Notes under the pieces: generated by a model
Told to the model about the DNA's origin: nothing
Databases searched by the model: none
Seen by the model: only the letters and a program-made list of their open reading frames with translations
Part shown: positions 18,467-27,168 of the stretch, in pieces
Position numbering within the stretch: position 1 is the stretch's first letter
How the letters are laid out: the number at the start of each line of letters is the position of its first letter
Position numbers and translations under genes: made by a program
Source of the DNA: Pseudoalteromonas sp. EB27
Lineage (GTDB): Bacteria; Pseudomonadota; Gammaproteobacteria; Enterobacterales; Alteromonadaceae
Assembly (NCBI RefSeq): GCF_001974875.1
Contig: NZ_MTQD01000019.1
Coordinates: forward strand, 27,067-91,066
Length of the DNA stretch: 64,000 nucleotides
Direction of reading: 5' to 3'

Positions 18467-19447
18467 TTAACGTGCTGCACGGATAAAACCAAGCTCTTCC
18501 ATAACCACTTTAAGTTGTGCTTCCTGCGCTTCTAGTGATTTAATAAATTCATCTTTTTCTTGAAACAGATTTAGCCAACCATTACGAGCTCTCACAGCCT
18601 CCCACTCAGGAGTACTTTGCAACTCACGAAGCTTTTTTGTGTACTGTGCTAACTTTTCAGCGGGTAAATTAGGCGCAGCAAAAAGACCACGCCAATTTAC
18701 AAATTCCATATCGTAACCAAGTGACTTAAGCGTAGGGATTTCTGGGTAATCAGGTAAAGGTTTACCAGATGTAACCGCTAAAATGCGTGCTTGACCACCG
18801 TTAGCGACTTCAAGCGCTTCACTTAAACCTGTTGAAAGTAAATTCACTTCGCCTGAAAGCAACCCTGCTTTCGCTTTTCCACCTGCATCGTAAGGAATAT
18901 AACGCAAGCGTCGACCATCTATACCCGCCGCTTTAACAGCTTGAGCCGCCACTAAGTGATCCATACTGCCGCGAGCAGAACCGCCCGCCACTTTTATCGA
19001 ACTTGGATCTTCTTTTATTGATTTAATAACATCCTCCCAAGTTTTAAATGGAGAATCGTTACGTACAACAAATGCGCCGTAATCTGCAACCATGCTGGCT
19101 ACAGGGGTTAAATCACGGTAGCTATAAGGAATTCGCCCGCTTAAAGCACGCAATACAATAGGCGTTGAGTTAACCATTAAAATATCGCCCTTTTTTGTAC
19201 CCGACTCGATTAAGTATGCAATAGCGCGACCGCCACCACCGCCAGACATATTTTGAAAAGATGCGTTACCTTCAATACCCGACTTAACTAAACCTTCACC
19301 TATACCTCGGGCTGTTGTATCCCAACCACCACCAGGACCGCCTGGAATTAAAAAGTGAGTGTCGGCTATTGCCAATGGACTGCTAAGCACTAACGATGCT
19401 GCAATTATGGTCGTTTTTACTGATTTAAATGACTTAAATAATTTCAT
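18467..19447 (-). CDS. tctC: tripartite tricarboxylate transporter substrate-binding protein TctC
   Basis: 326 residues with a cleavable signal peptide (about 1-28, LAIA-D). The Bug/TctC fold is recognisable from FLIPGGPGGGWDTTARGIG, the GGGGGRAIAYLI ligand-loop region and the YPEIPTLKSLGYDMEFVNWRGLFAAPN segment. It captures the carboxylate in the periplasm and delivers it to TctAB. It is preceded by the porin gene, 11 bases away, giving an outer-membrane-to-cytoplasm uptake route. Confidence 0.95.
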   Translation of the reverse strand: MKLFKSFKSVKTTIIAASLVLSSPLAIADTHFLIPGGPGGGWDTTARGIGEGLVKSGIEGNASFQNMSGGGGGRAIAYLIESGTKKGDILMVNSTPIVLRALSGRIPYSYRDLTPVASMVADYGAFVVRNDSPFKTWEDVIKSIKEDPSSIKVAGGSARGSMDHLVAAQAVKAAGIDGRRLRYIPYDAGGKAKAGLLSGEVNLLSTGLSEALEVANGGQARILAVTSGKPLPDYPEIPTLKSLGYDMEFVNWRGLFAAPNLPAEKLAQYTKKLRELQSTPEWEAVRARNGWLNLFQEKDEFIKSLEAQEAQLKVVMEELGFIRAAR

Positions 19448-19458
19448 TGTGTGTATCC

Positions 19459-20700
19459 TTAAAATAAATACTGCATACGTGCACTAAAGCCCATGCCAGA
19501 GTCTTCATCGCCAACAAGTGCTGGAGTGCCGGCACCTTCTACATCGCTGTAAATTAGATTGCCCATAAATTTAATATCACTACTTACGTAATAAGATGTA
19601 CCTAATGTATAAGTTGTTGCTTTTGTGCCTTGTAAGATACTTGTAGCGTCTACTTCTGAAACACGTGCCACCAACTCCCATGCATCTTTAATATTTTTAG
19701 GTTGTACAAATAATGCAGAGCTCGCTTTGTATTGGCGCTGCTCGCCCCCTAAAAAGTAACTTGCCGATACATGAAAACCATCAAAGCGCTCGCCATCTAA
19801 AAAATCAGCACTATTAGCGGCATCAAGTGAGCGGCTTGCATATTCAGCCTCAAGTGTTAAAGAATCCGCCTGATAAGCAAACTCAAAACCGGTTTGCGAT
19901 AAGCTATCAAGTGGGCTTGTTACACCACCGGCGGCATAATCAACAAGGCGGGTATTGGCTTCGCGCACTTCACCACGCGCAAAACGTGCTCCTAATTCAT
20001 TGCCTCCCATGTCGCGATATGAATGCCACACGCCTAAATGAATTACATCGCCAGGTGATGCACTCGACCATGTAGCACGCCCAGTAATAGCAAGAGTAAG
20101 CTTGTCGTTTTCATCACTACCTGTTGCACCAAATGCATCATTTTTATAAACGCCTATCGCGTAACGAAAGCCAGAGTCTTTAAAATATTGATAAGCAGAA
20201 GCGCCCCAACGAAAAAATGGAGAGAAAGTATTGGCTAGCGAACTACGCTCAATCGTATTAATGTGCTTTGAACTGGTTAATGCATTTAGCGATATATCTT
20301 CGCGAATTTTACCTGCTTTAACTTTAAGTCCGCTATCAAAAGCATAACGAACACGCGCCATCACTATTTCAGCAGTGCCTTCAGCAAATTCGAGTAATAA
20401 CTTGTGATCCCAATTTCCGTGCTCACTTTCAACGTAAGTACGAATACGACGAGGAAAAAAATCGCTGCCGCCAGAGCCCTCGTTATCGGCGTTGTAAGCA
20501 CCGTCAAAATAGTTGTAGTCGAGCTGAACCCGTCCACCAAACTCTAAATTAAAACCGCTGGTAGTTTTTAATGCACTTACTTCTTTTTGTAGCGCATCTA
20601 ATTGCTCTTGTAGTTTTTGCGTATCGTTATTGGCTAAAACGGATGTACTTGCTAATGCAGCAGCAACTGCCAAAGCGAGTTGTGTGTTACTTGCTTTCAT
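19459..20700 (-). CDS. OprO/OprP-like outer-membrane porin of the tct operon
   Basis: 413 residues starting MKASNTQLALAV at 20700, with a GGAGA ribosome-binding site; the open frame extends 18 codons further upstream without family features. A signal peptide (about 1-23) is followed by a short coiled-coil heptad region (QKLQEQLDALQKEVSAL), then a beta-barrel of alternating hydrophobic strands ending in an aromatic residue (ARMQYLF). This is the phosphate-selective porin O/P layout. Its place as first gene of the tct unit suggests it lets the carboxylate cross the outer membrane; the phosphate name of the family should not be read as function. Confidence 0.85.
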   Translation of the reverse strand: MKASNTQLALAVAAALASTSVLANNDTQKLQEQLDALQKEVSALKTTSGFNLEFGGRVQLDYNYFDGAYNADNEGSGGSDFFPRRIRTYVESEHGNWDHKLLLEFAEGTAEIVMARVRYAFDSGLKVKAGKIREDISLNALTSSKHINTIERSSLANTFSPFFRWGASAYQYFKDSGFRYAIGVYKNDAFGATGSDENDKLTLAITGRATWSSASPGDVIHLGVWHSYRDMGGNELGARFARGEVREANTRLVDYAAGGVTSPLDSLSQTGFEFAYQADSLTLEAEYASRSLDAANSADFLDGERFDGFHVSASYFLGGEQRQYKASSALFVQPKNIKDAWELVARVSEVDATSILQGTKATTYTLGTSYYVSSDIKFMGNLIYSDVEGAGTPALVGDEDSGMGFSARMQYLF

Positions 20701-20838
20701 TATTTTCTCCACGCTTGTGTGTATATTTATTGTCAGGTAGATAAGCGACGACAAACTGCTATCTAACGCGCAGCTTATTGTTAACGGGAAATTAACGAAA
20801 TATTTAGAAGGTAAGGTGCATTGATGATCGTTATGTGC

Positions 20839-20876
20839 TTTTTGCTCATAAAGTTCATGAACAAAAAGAGCAAAAA
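20839..20876. promoter_or_regulatory. nested dyad upstream of the porin-tct operon, likely operator
   Basis: Outer arms TTTTTGCTC (20839-20847) and GAGCAAAAA (20868-20876) flank an inner perfect palindrome GTTCATGAAC (20853-20862). GAACAAAAA and GAGCAAAAA also run head to tail at 20859-20876. The dyad lies about 140 bases upstream of the porin ATG, well placed for the CitB-type regulator, whose relatives use AT-rich sites. Regulator assignment is inference. Confidence 0.5.
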
Positions 20877-21127
20877 CAGTTGCTGTTATATTTTGATTTA
20901 TAAATACTTTTAAGGGTTTTAATGATTACCGTACGAATAAACAGATAGGATTTTTGCAGATCTAACGAAACCAGTAATAAAGTAGGTTTAACTAATTATG
21001 GTTTGGAAATACCACTAAAAAATTATTTCAAGAACATTTTAGGGGAAGCTAAGCGTTTCGCAATTACATAGCAGTTCATTTATATACTATTAATTAACTA
21101 CTCACGTACGGGCCTGTTAACATCTCA

Positions 21128-21156
21128 TTGTCAAAAAAGTCTAAATTTGGTACATT
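21128..21156 (+). promoter_or_regulatory. sigma-70-type promoter for the transglutaminase-like gene
   Basis: TTGTCA (5 of 6) and TACATT (4 of 6) separated by 17 bases, 43 bases before the ATG at 21200. The rest of the 20701-21199 gap holds the dyad at 20839-20876 and otherwise only AT-rich sequence without open frames. Confidence 0.45.
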
Positions 21157-21199
21157 CTTTCCTCGATAGTATTTATAAAAACAACTATAAGACCCTACA

Positions 21200-24178
21200 A
21201 TGAAATGGAACTTTCTTCGACTCAGCTCTTGGCTACTTGCACTTACCTTATTAATTTTCTCTCATAATATTTTTGCGCAGCAATATAAAATAGATAAGCC
21301 AGCTAATTGGGTTAATACACATATTATTGAGCAACCCAAGCATTCCGACATAACCAAAGTGCGTGACGGTACACTGTATTTGTTACTCGATAACCAAACT
21401 TATGTTCCAAATAAACAAAAGCAACAACGCTATACCCGCCTAGTTATGAAAGCTTTAAATCAAAGTGGTGTTGATTATATAAGCCAGCTTAATCTTGATT
21501 TTGATCCAAGTTACGAGTCGCTAACATTAAACAGCTTAACAATTATTAGAAATAGCGAGCGCATTGATAAGCTTGGTAGCGCGAGAATGACGGTTATACA
21601 AAGTGAATCTGAATTAGCAGATCGTATTTATAACGGTAGCCTGTCACTCAATATTATTATTGATGATATGCGCAGTGGCGACATACTTGACTACAGCTAC
21701 ACAGTGACAGGTAGCAACCCTATATATGCTAATAAATTTAGTACAAGACGCACGCTGAACTGGTCGGTACCCGTAGTGCAACAAAATATGCGTGTACTTT
21801 GGGGTAAACAAACACCTCTACATATAAATACAATAAACGGCGCAGCCGATATTCAAGAAACGGTTAATAAATATGGCAAAGATTATTCTATAACTCTTTT
21901 TGAAGAACCTTTACTGGAGCAGAATTCTCAAACCCCAACGTGGTATGACCCATATACACAAGTTTACTTTTCTGAGTTTGACGATTGGGGTCAGGTAGTT
22001 AACTGGGCATATCCACTTTATCAATCAGCCATAGAAACTCCAAATAGCATTTTGGATGTAGCTGAAAACATAAAAGCAACACACACAAAAACATCAGATA
22101 AAATTGCCGCAGCACTGCGCTTTAGCCAAGACGAAGTTCGATATTTAGGGCTTGAAATGGGCACTAACTCGCATCAACCAACGTCAGCTTCAGAAACGCT
22201 TTCGCTACGATACGGCGATTGTAAAGATAAAACGGTACTGCTTATTTCGTTATTAAAAGCGATGGGTATAGAGGCTTTCCCTGCGCTGGTCGATACTGAA
22301 GAAACCAAACGTTTAATAGAACTACCGGCTACTGCAAGTGTGTTTAATCACGTAATTGTTACGCTTAAGCAAGACGGAAAGCGCTACTGGCTCGATCCTA
22401 CGGTGAACTACCAACGAGGTACACTTGAATATTTAGCACAACCTGATTATGGCTATGCCCTAATTATTGATAAAGGTGAAACTGCTTTAACCTCTATGGC
22501 ACAAAAGCCTGTACATACAAATGTATCTGTAGAAGATAACTTTTTTATTGCAGAAAAAGTATCTGAGCCATCACGTTTTGAAACCCAATACACTTATGCC
22601 GGATTTGAAGCAATTAACCGAAGAAGTAATATAGCCAGCAGTGGTCTAAATAGCGTTGCTAAGTCTTACTTTGAGTATTACCAAGGATTTTTAAATGGTT
22701 TATCAATAAATGAAACAATGGCAATTAGTGAGCAAGAGCAAACGGGTAAACTAATAACCAAAGAATCGTATTTAATTGATGAATTTTGGGAAAAAACAGA
22801 TGAAGGCTACGAAGCTAGTTTTTATGCAAGTGAAATACAAAACAGTGTTTACGAACCAAAACAAGTAAACAGAACTGACCCGCTTTACTTCAGCTATCCC
22901 AATATAATTAACACCACAATAAAACTACATTTTACAGAAAAAGATTGGGGATTTGATAGCGAAAAAGAAGAAATTGATAACGACTACTTTAATTTAAAAA
23001 CAGCCACTGAATTTAATAATAACGTTTTAACACTGACCTATAGCTATTACGCAAAACAAGATCATATAAAAGCCACTCAAATAGATGATTATTTAGCACA
23101 GCGTAAAAAGTTAATATCAGCAACTCATTACCCTATTCTAAAATATGCAAAGGCGAGCGAAACGCCTCAAACAACAGCTGATGTGTTAGATAGCTTTGGT
23201 TATAGCTGGCTTAAATATGTGTTGGCTGGCTATATTTTAGTACTCATATTCTTTTTCGCCGATTGGCGATTAGAGTCAGCAAAAAAAGTGAAATTTGAAG
23301 ATAGTCCATTTTATGCAGTATCTGTAGGTAAGTTTATTATTTACAGTATTTTGAGTTTAGGCATATTTGTTAACTATTGGAGTTATCGTAACTTTAAAGC
23401 CATTAAAGAACGCGATAACTCAAGTATTATGCCTATTGCTCGAGGTATATTTGCATTTTTATGGTATTACCCTTTGTACCTCGCACTTGCAGAGCACAGC
23501 CAGCAACAGCTAAACAAAAATAAAGTAATGCCTAACTGGACTGCCTTAACACTCTGGCTAATGGTACTTGCCAGCGCCTTTGCTTATCGAATGGACGAAT
23601 ACGCAACCATAGTGATTTGTATAATGCCATTTTTATGGTTGCCTCTAGTTAGTTACATTGAGCAAACCGATACAAGTAAAGAAGCCTTACATTACAACTC
23701 GTACTGGCGAATTAGACAGTATTTAATCTCGCTTGCGTTTGCACCTCTATTATTTTTGGGCGTACTTCAAGAAGTAAATATTTTACCCAATGCTGCAATT
23801 ATCAAAGGCGATAGTTTATGGCCTTACCAAGTACACTTTTTAAAACGTAATCGCCTAACACCTGAAAACGAAGAAATACTTTATTTTTATAGCGATGCAG
23901 TATTTGATTACCGAGAAGACGGTAACGGAATAACCGAAAACTATATTTTTAGTTACTACAAAAACGATGACGGTAAGCTTGAATCGGATCTTAGTCACTT
24001 TAAAGATATAGAAAAAATAGAAGCCTCGTACGGTAAAACCAAGCTTGATAACACAAGTATAAAAGTAATAAAAACTGACGGTAGTGACTTCTTACTCATT
24101 GTAGGGCGTCTAAACAAGCAGGATAAAGTACTAGTGGAGCAGATTAATTTACGTATAACAGCAAATAAAGTGCGTTAG
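21200..24178 (+). CDS. DUF3857/transglutaminase-like protein with C-terminal membrane domain
   Basis: 992 residues. Signal peptide about 1-26. A DUF3857 region (about 55-250) is followed by a transglutaminase-like core (about 275-430) with the catalytic triad visible as Cys in LRYGDCKDKT, His in VFNHVIVTL and Asp in RYWLDPT. A beta-rich part follows (about 440-640). Membrane segments begin near 675 (LAGYILVLIFFFADW) and several more lie between about 710 and 870, some resembling small bacterial YckC/DUF4234-like membrane proteins. The enzyme half should face the periplasm. Fusion of the secreted transglutaminase unit to a multi-helix domain is less usual. Isolated gene; substrate unknown. Confidence 0.8.
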   Translation: MKWNFLRLSSWLLALTLLIFSHNIFAQQYKIDKPANWVNTHIIEQPKHSDITKVRDGTLYLLLDNQTYVPNKQKQQRYTRLVMKALNQSGVDYISQLNLDFDPSYESLTLNSLTIIRNSERIDKLGSARMTVIQSESELADRIYNGSLSLNIIIDDMRSGDILDYSYTVTGSNPIYANKFSTRRTLNWSVPVVQQNMRVLWGKQTPLHINTINGAADIQETVNKYGKDYSITLFEEPLLEQNSQTPTWYDPYTQVYFSEFDDWGQVVNWAYPLYQSAIETPNSILDVAENIKATHTKTSDKIAAALRFSQDEVRYLGLEMGTNSHQPTSASETLSLRYGDCKDKTVLLISLLKAMGIEAFPALVDTEETKRLIELPATASVFNHVIVTLKQDGKRYWLDPTVNYQRGTLEYLAQPDYGYALIIDKGETALTSMAQKPVHTNVSVEDNFFIAEKVSEPSRFETQYTYAGFEAINRRSNIASSGLNSVAKSYFEYYQGFLNGLSINETMAISEQEQTGKLITKESYLIDEFWEKTDEGYEASFYASEIQNSVYEPKQVNRTDPLYFSYPNIINTTIKLHFTEKDWGFDSEKEEIDNDYFNLKTATEFNNNVLTLTYSYYAKQDHIKATQIDDYLAQRKKLISATHYPILKYAKASETPQTTADVLDSFGYSWLKYVLAGYILVLIFFFADWRLESAKKVKFEDSPFYAVSVGKFIIYSILSLGIFVNYWSYRNFKAIKERDNSSIMPIARGIFAFLWYYPLYLALAEHSQQQLNKNKVMPNWTALTLWLMVLASAFAYRMDEYATIVICIMPFLWLPLVSYIEQTDTSKEALHYNSYWRIRQYLISLAFAPLLFLGVLQEVNILPNAAIIKGDSLWPYQVHFLKRNRLTPENEEILYFYSDAVFDYREDGNGITENYIFSYYKNDDGKLESDLSHFKDIEKIEASYGKTKLDNTSIKVIKTDGSDFLLIVGRLNKQDKVLVEQINLRITANKVR

Positions 24179-24221
24179 TGGCTTAAAATATCCAATTAGT
24201 ACGAATATTTTTAGCCACTAA
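24175..24221. repeat. 17-bp inverted repeat spanning the stop codon
   Basis: TTAGTGGCTTAAAATAT and ATATTTTTAGCCACTAA pair with one mismatch across a 13-base loop, and the TAG stop of the preceding gene lies in the left arm. It could stabilise the mRNA 3' end or terminate weakly; there is no T-run after it. Confidence 0.7.
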
Positions 24222-24519
24222 TTAAAGGCTGTTAATCTTTGAGGGCTAAGATTTTACAAGAGACTATTTGATTTGATATCAAAGCAGTCGCTGTCTTGGA
24301 AGGCGATAAAATCATTCCTAGCTTGAATTTATTTTAACTTTGAAAGATCAATGCTTTTATACTAAAAATCCATATCAAATTATTTAATAAGTATTAAAAA
24401 CCTATTCTTAATTGTTTAACCAAGATAAGCATTTTTATGAAATGGCAGTGCTAACTAGCCGATTTATATATGAATAAAAAACAAGCTCCACAATAATAAG
24501 AATTATTTGCATTTAGGTA

Positions 24520-24548
24520 TTGACAGACAGTTAGATCTAACTGATAAT
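24520..24548 (+). promoter_or_regulatory. strong orphan promoter with palindromic operator in the spacer
   Basis: A perfect TTGACA (24520-24525) and GATAAT (24543-24548, 5 of 6) are separated by exactly 17 bases. The spacer holds the perfect 16-bp palindrome CAGTTAGATCTAACTG (24528-24543). This is where a repressor would block RNA polymerase. No protein gene follows on this strand until 25843, on the far side of a minus-strand gene, but an intrinsic terminator lies 200 bases downstream. Confidence 0.7.
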
Positions 24549-24555
24549 CAATATC

Positions 24556-24773
24556 AACAAGACGGATTGCATACCACTTGTTAAGGAATGAATTGATTTG
24601 TTTCTCGACCCTGAAACAACGTGTGGCGCACGTTAACAGCTATGGTTACTTGTTATGAACCGCAACGCCCCTTGATGTTGATGATGAGTAACCGCCCTAC
24701 TATTTTACTTGCTACATTGCTCATATCGGTGACGGTAGATATGAAACTAAAAAAGCCCTTACGGGCTTTTTTT
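24556..24773 (+). ncRNA. candidate regulated small RNA of about 215 nt
   Basis: Bounded by the operator-containing promoter at 24520-24548 and the intrinsic terminator at 24749-24773. The start is placed about seven bases after the -10 box. No frame of convincing length with a good ribosome-binding site lies inside; the best (ATG at 24641, about 48 codons) runs straight through the terminator. I do not recognise the RNA (not Spot 42, 6S, tmRNA or CsrB-like by eye). The rest of the 24222-24519 spacer is AT-rich with nothing identified. Confidence 0.45.
24749..24773. terminator. bidirectional intrinsic terminator
   Basis: AAAAAAGCCC / GGGCTTTTTTT with a TTAC loop. It serves the minus-strand ylqF gene (stop at 24807) and, with its T7 on the plus strand, also transcripts from the orphan promoter at 24520. 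Confidence 0.88.
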
Positions 24774-24806
24774 ATGTCTGTAATTTAGTTGGTTAAATTA
24801 AACTAA

Positions 24807-25751
24807 TTAACGACGATTTTTACGTGCTCGTGCCCGGCGTTGAAGCTTTTCTTCTTCTTTAGCTGCTTTTTTAGCTTCTGCAGCGGCGCGTAAACCAGCA
24901 ACCATTACTTCTTCTTCCTCACGCATTTGCGGAGTTTCCATCGTAATACGGCCAATAATACCATCGCGCAATTCGTTGATTAGTATTTCAGACATTTTGT
25001 ATGTGTCTATTTGATTACCACCACGGATACAGCCGCGTTTTTTACCCGCCATTTCAACAAATTCCCAATCACTTTCAGGCAGTTCGGCAATTTTATAACG
25101 CGCTTTTAAAAGCTCAGGGTAAGCACGCAATAAGTACTCAGCGGTGTAACTTGCTACTTCTTCATACTCAAGCGCAGTATCACGAATAGCACCGGTAGCG
25201 CCTAAGCGATAACCTGAGTTTTCGTTTTCTACTTTTGGCCACAACATACCTGGCGTATCGTAAAGCATAATACCGTCTTCAAGCTTAATGCGTTGTTGCG
25301 CTTTAGTAACAGCAGGCTCATTACCTGTTTTTGCAACTATACGTCCAGCCAATACATTAATTAACGTAGATTTACCCACGTTAGGAATACCCATTATCAT
25401 GGCTTTAATTTGCTTATCGGCGCCCACTTTATGCGGCACTAGCTTTTTACAAAGCTCATTAATACGGTGTACTTCAGCTGCTTTATCATGTCCAAAAGAA
25501 ATCGCTTTAACACCGTTTTCTTGCTCAAAATAATCTTTCCAAATTTGAGTCATTTTAGGATCAGCTAAATCAGCCTTATTTAAAATTTTGATGACTGGCT
25601 TGCCTTCACGCAAGGTTGCCACCATCGGGTTTTCACTACTGTAGGGAATGCGCGCATCAAGCACTTCAATGATCACATCCATTTGTGGCATTATTTCTTT
25701 AATTTCATTGCGGGCTTTATTCATATGCCCAGGGAACCACTGGATAGCCAT
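24807..25751 (-). CDS. ylqF: ribosome biogenesis GTPase YlqF/RbgA
   Basis: 314 residues. A circularly permuted GTPase: the G4 motif NKADL precedes the P-loop GIPNVGKSTLIN and the G3 motif DTPGMLWP. The N-terminus IQWFPGHMNKAR is diagnostic for YlqF/RbgA, which helps late 50S assembly in the cytoplasm. The C-terminus is strongly basic and Ala-rich, fitting rRNA binding. Transcribed alone, divergent from yaeQ with about 90 bases between the starts. Confidence 0.95.
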   Translation of the reverse strand: MAIQWFPGHMNKARNEIKEIMPQMDVIIEVLDARIPYSSENPMVATLREGKPVIKILNKADLADPKMTQIWKDYFEQENGVKAISFGHDKAAEVHRINELCKKLVPHKVGADKQIKAMIMGIPNVGKSTLINVLAGRIVAKTGNEPAVTKAQQRIKLEDGIMLYDTPGMLWPKVENENSGYRLGATGAIRDTALEYEEVASYTAEYLLRAYPELLKARYKIAELPESDWEFVEMAGKKRGCIRGGNQIDTYKMSEILINELRDGIIGRITMETPQMREEEEVMVAGLRAAAEAKKAAKEEEKLQRRARARKNRR

Positions 25752-25842
25752 TTTTAACTCCTAACGTATAATTAACCGCTATTTTAACTGGCAATTCATT
25801 TAATTGCGCTATACTGACGCAAATTTTTTCAGATTAGTTGTT

Positions 25843-26379
25843 ATGGCTCTTAAATCCACCATTATGAAAGTGCAGTTATCGCTTAGCGATATGGACCGCC
25901 ACGTTTATCAAGATTTTAATTTAACCTTGGCTCAACACCCATCAGAGACCGATCAACGGTTGATGATTCGCTTACTCGCTTTTGCGCTAAATAGCTGTGA
26001 TGGTTTAGAATTTACTAAAGGATTAAGCGCTGATGATGAGCCTGAACTGTGGCATGTAAGCTATAGTGAAGAGATAGAGCTGTGGGTTGAGCTTGGCTTA
26101 CCAGATGAAAAACGCCTTAAAAAAGCCTGTAATAAATCTAAAAAAGTAGTGCTATATACTTATGGTGAAAACAATCAAGCAATTTGGTGGCAAAAACATC
26201 AACCTAAATTGTATGAATTTAAAAATCTAAGTATTTTTAGCCTTGATTATGCAGCAACACAAGCACTTGCTGCTTTAGTTGATCGTGGAATTAAGCTCGC
26301 CATTACCATTCAAGATGGTGAAGTATGGGTAAATACCGATACAACCAATATTGAAATAAAACCGCTACAGTTAATGTAA
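25843..26379 (+). CDS. yaeQ: YaeQ family protein
   Basis: 178 residues from the ATG at 25843, close to the 181 of E. coli YaeQ; the frame also opens at a TTG 13 codons upstream. It begins MALKSTIMKVQLSLSDMDRHVY, with PSETDQRLMIRLLAFAL and ELWVELGLPDEKRLKKA, all typical. The fold is a PD-(D/E)xK nuclease-like core and the protein has been linked genetically to RfaH-dependent transcription; its molecular role remains uncertain. Confidence 0.93.
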   Translation: MALKSTIMKVQLSLSDMDRHVYQDFNLTLAQHPSETDQRLMIRLLAFALNSCDGLEFTKGLSADDEPELWHVSYSEEIELWVELGLPDEKRLKKACNKSKKVVLYTYGENNQAIWWQKHQPKLYEFKNLSIFSLDYAATQALAALVDRGIKLAITIQDGEVWVNTDTTNIEIKPLQLM

Positions 26380-26390
26380 TTACGGTAGTT

Positions 26391-26552
26391 ATACCAATTG
26401 CATTAAATTAGTTATCTATTATAGCGACAAATAAATAAGTCGATAACAAGGCGAAAATTATGACATATAGTTGTTCTATATAAATAATTTTTAACGCAGG
26501 TAGCGGATTATTTAATACGCTAGAATGATCATGTTTTTAATAAAATTGGTAT
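26391..26552. repeat. 162-bp inverted-repeat-bounded element (MITE-like)
   Basis: Starts ATACCAATT and ends AATTGGTAT, perfect 9-bp terminal inverted repeats, with no coding frame between. Elements bounded by these ends are common, to my recollection, in Pseudoalteromonas, Colwellia and Shewanella intergenic DNA. It fills nearly all the gap between yaeQ and the hydrolase gene and ends two bases before that gene's AGGGAGC ribosome-binding site, so it may supply promoter or leader sequence. Confidence 0.7.
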
Positions 26553-26562
26553 TAGGGAGCAT

Positions 26563-27168
26563 ATGAAAGTTAAACACGTTATTGTTTTACATGGCTTGTA
26601 TATGTCTGGCTTTGTTATGCGCCCACTTTGTTCACGGCTTGAAGAATCGGGGATGACAGTATTAAACATTACCTATAATACGCTCGACCCTCACCGCGAT
26701 ACCATATTTGCACAAATTGATGAGTGTATTTCTAACGAGCCTGCAGCGCTTGTATGCCACTCTATGGGAGGGCTGATTGCACGTGCTTACCTAGAGGCAA
26801 ACTCCCCTGCTAGCCAGAATGTTACGAAGGTAATTACGCTTGGTACTCCACACAAAGGCAGCCATATTGCGCAAAAGATGAAACAAAAAGGGTTTGAATC
26901 ATTTTTAAAAAATAGTGTTGAATTTTTACTCACTAAAAATGGTAATTGGCCTTTTAAAGCTAAGCTTTACAGTATTGCAGGCGATTTACCTATTGGGCTT
27001 ATGCCCTTAATAGTTAAAGGTAGCCAGTCAGATGGCACTGTATTACTAGATGAAACCAAACTTAAAGGTATGGCCGAACATAAAGTGTTTCATTTAAGCC
27101 ATACCAGTATGATTTACTCGCGCCAAGTACTCGATTACATTTTAAAGTGCTTAAACGAAAGCGATTAA
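26563..27168 (+). CDS. alpha/beta hydrolase (lipase/esterase-like)
   Basis: 201 residues, cytoplasmic, with no signal peptide. The N-terminal VIVLHGLYMSG carries the oxyanion HG. The nucleophile elbow is CHSMGG (Ser about 68-70), the acid is probably Asp in SQSDGTVLLDET, and the His is in HLSHTSMIYS. GTPHKGSHIA is typical of triacylglycerol-lipase/PGAP1-like hydrolases. Substrate unknown. Its stop overlaps by four bases the end of the convergent small membrane-protein gene. Confidence 0.85.
   Translation: MKVKHVIVLHGLYMSGFVMRPLCSRLEESGMTVLNITYNTLDPHRDTIFAQIDECISNEPAALVCHSMGGLIARAYLEANSPASQNVTKVITLGTPHKGSHIAQKMKQKGFESFLKNSVEFLLTKNGNWPFKAKLYSIAGDLPIGLMPLIVKGSQSDGTVLLDETKLKGMAEHKVFHLSHTSMIYSRQVLDYILKCLNESD

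Noticed and set aside
24600..24660. attC-like GTTAACA segments in the geneless stretch
   Set aside because: No paired R'/R'' boxes with the required symmetry, no integrase and no cassette array.
24641..24787. 48-codon plus-strand frame in the candidate sRNA
   Set aside because: It reads through the intrinsic terminator and lacks a ribosome-binding site.
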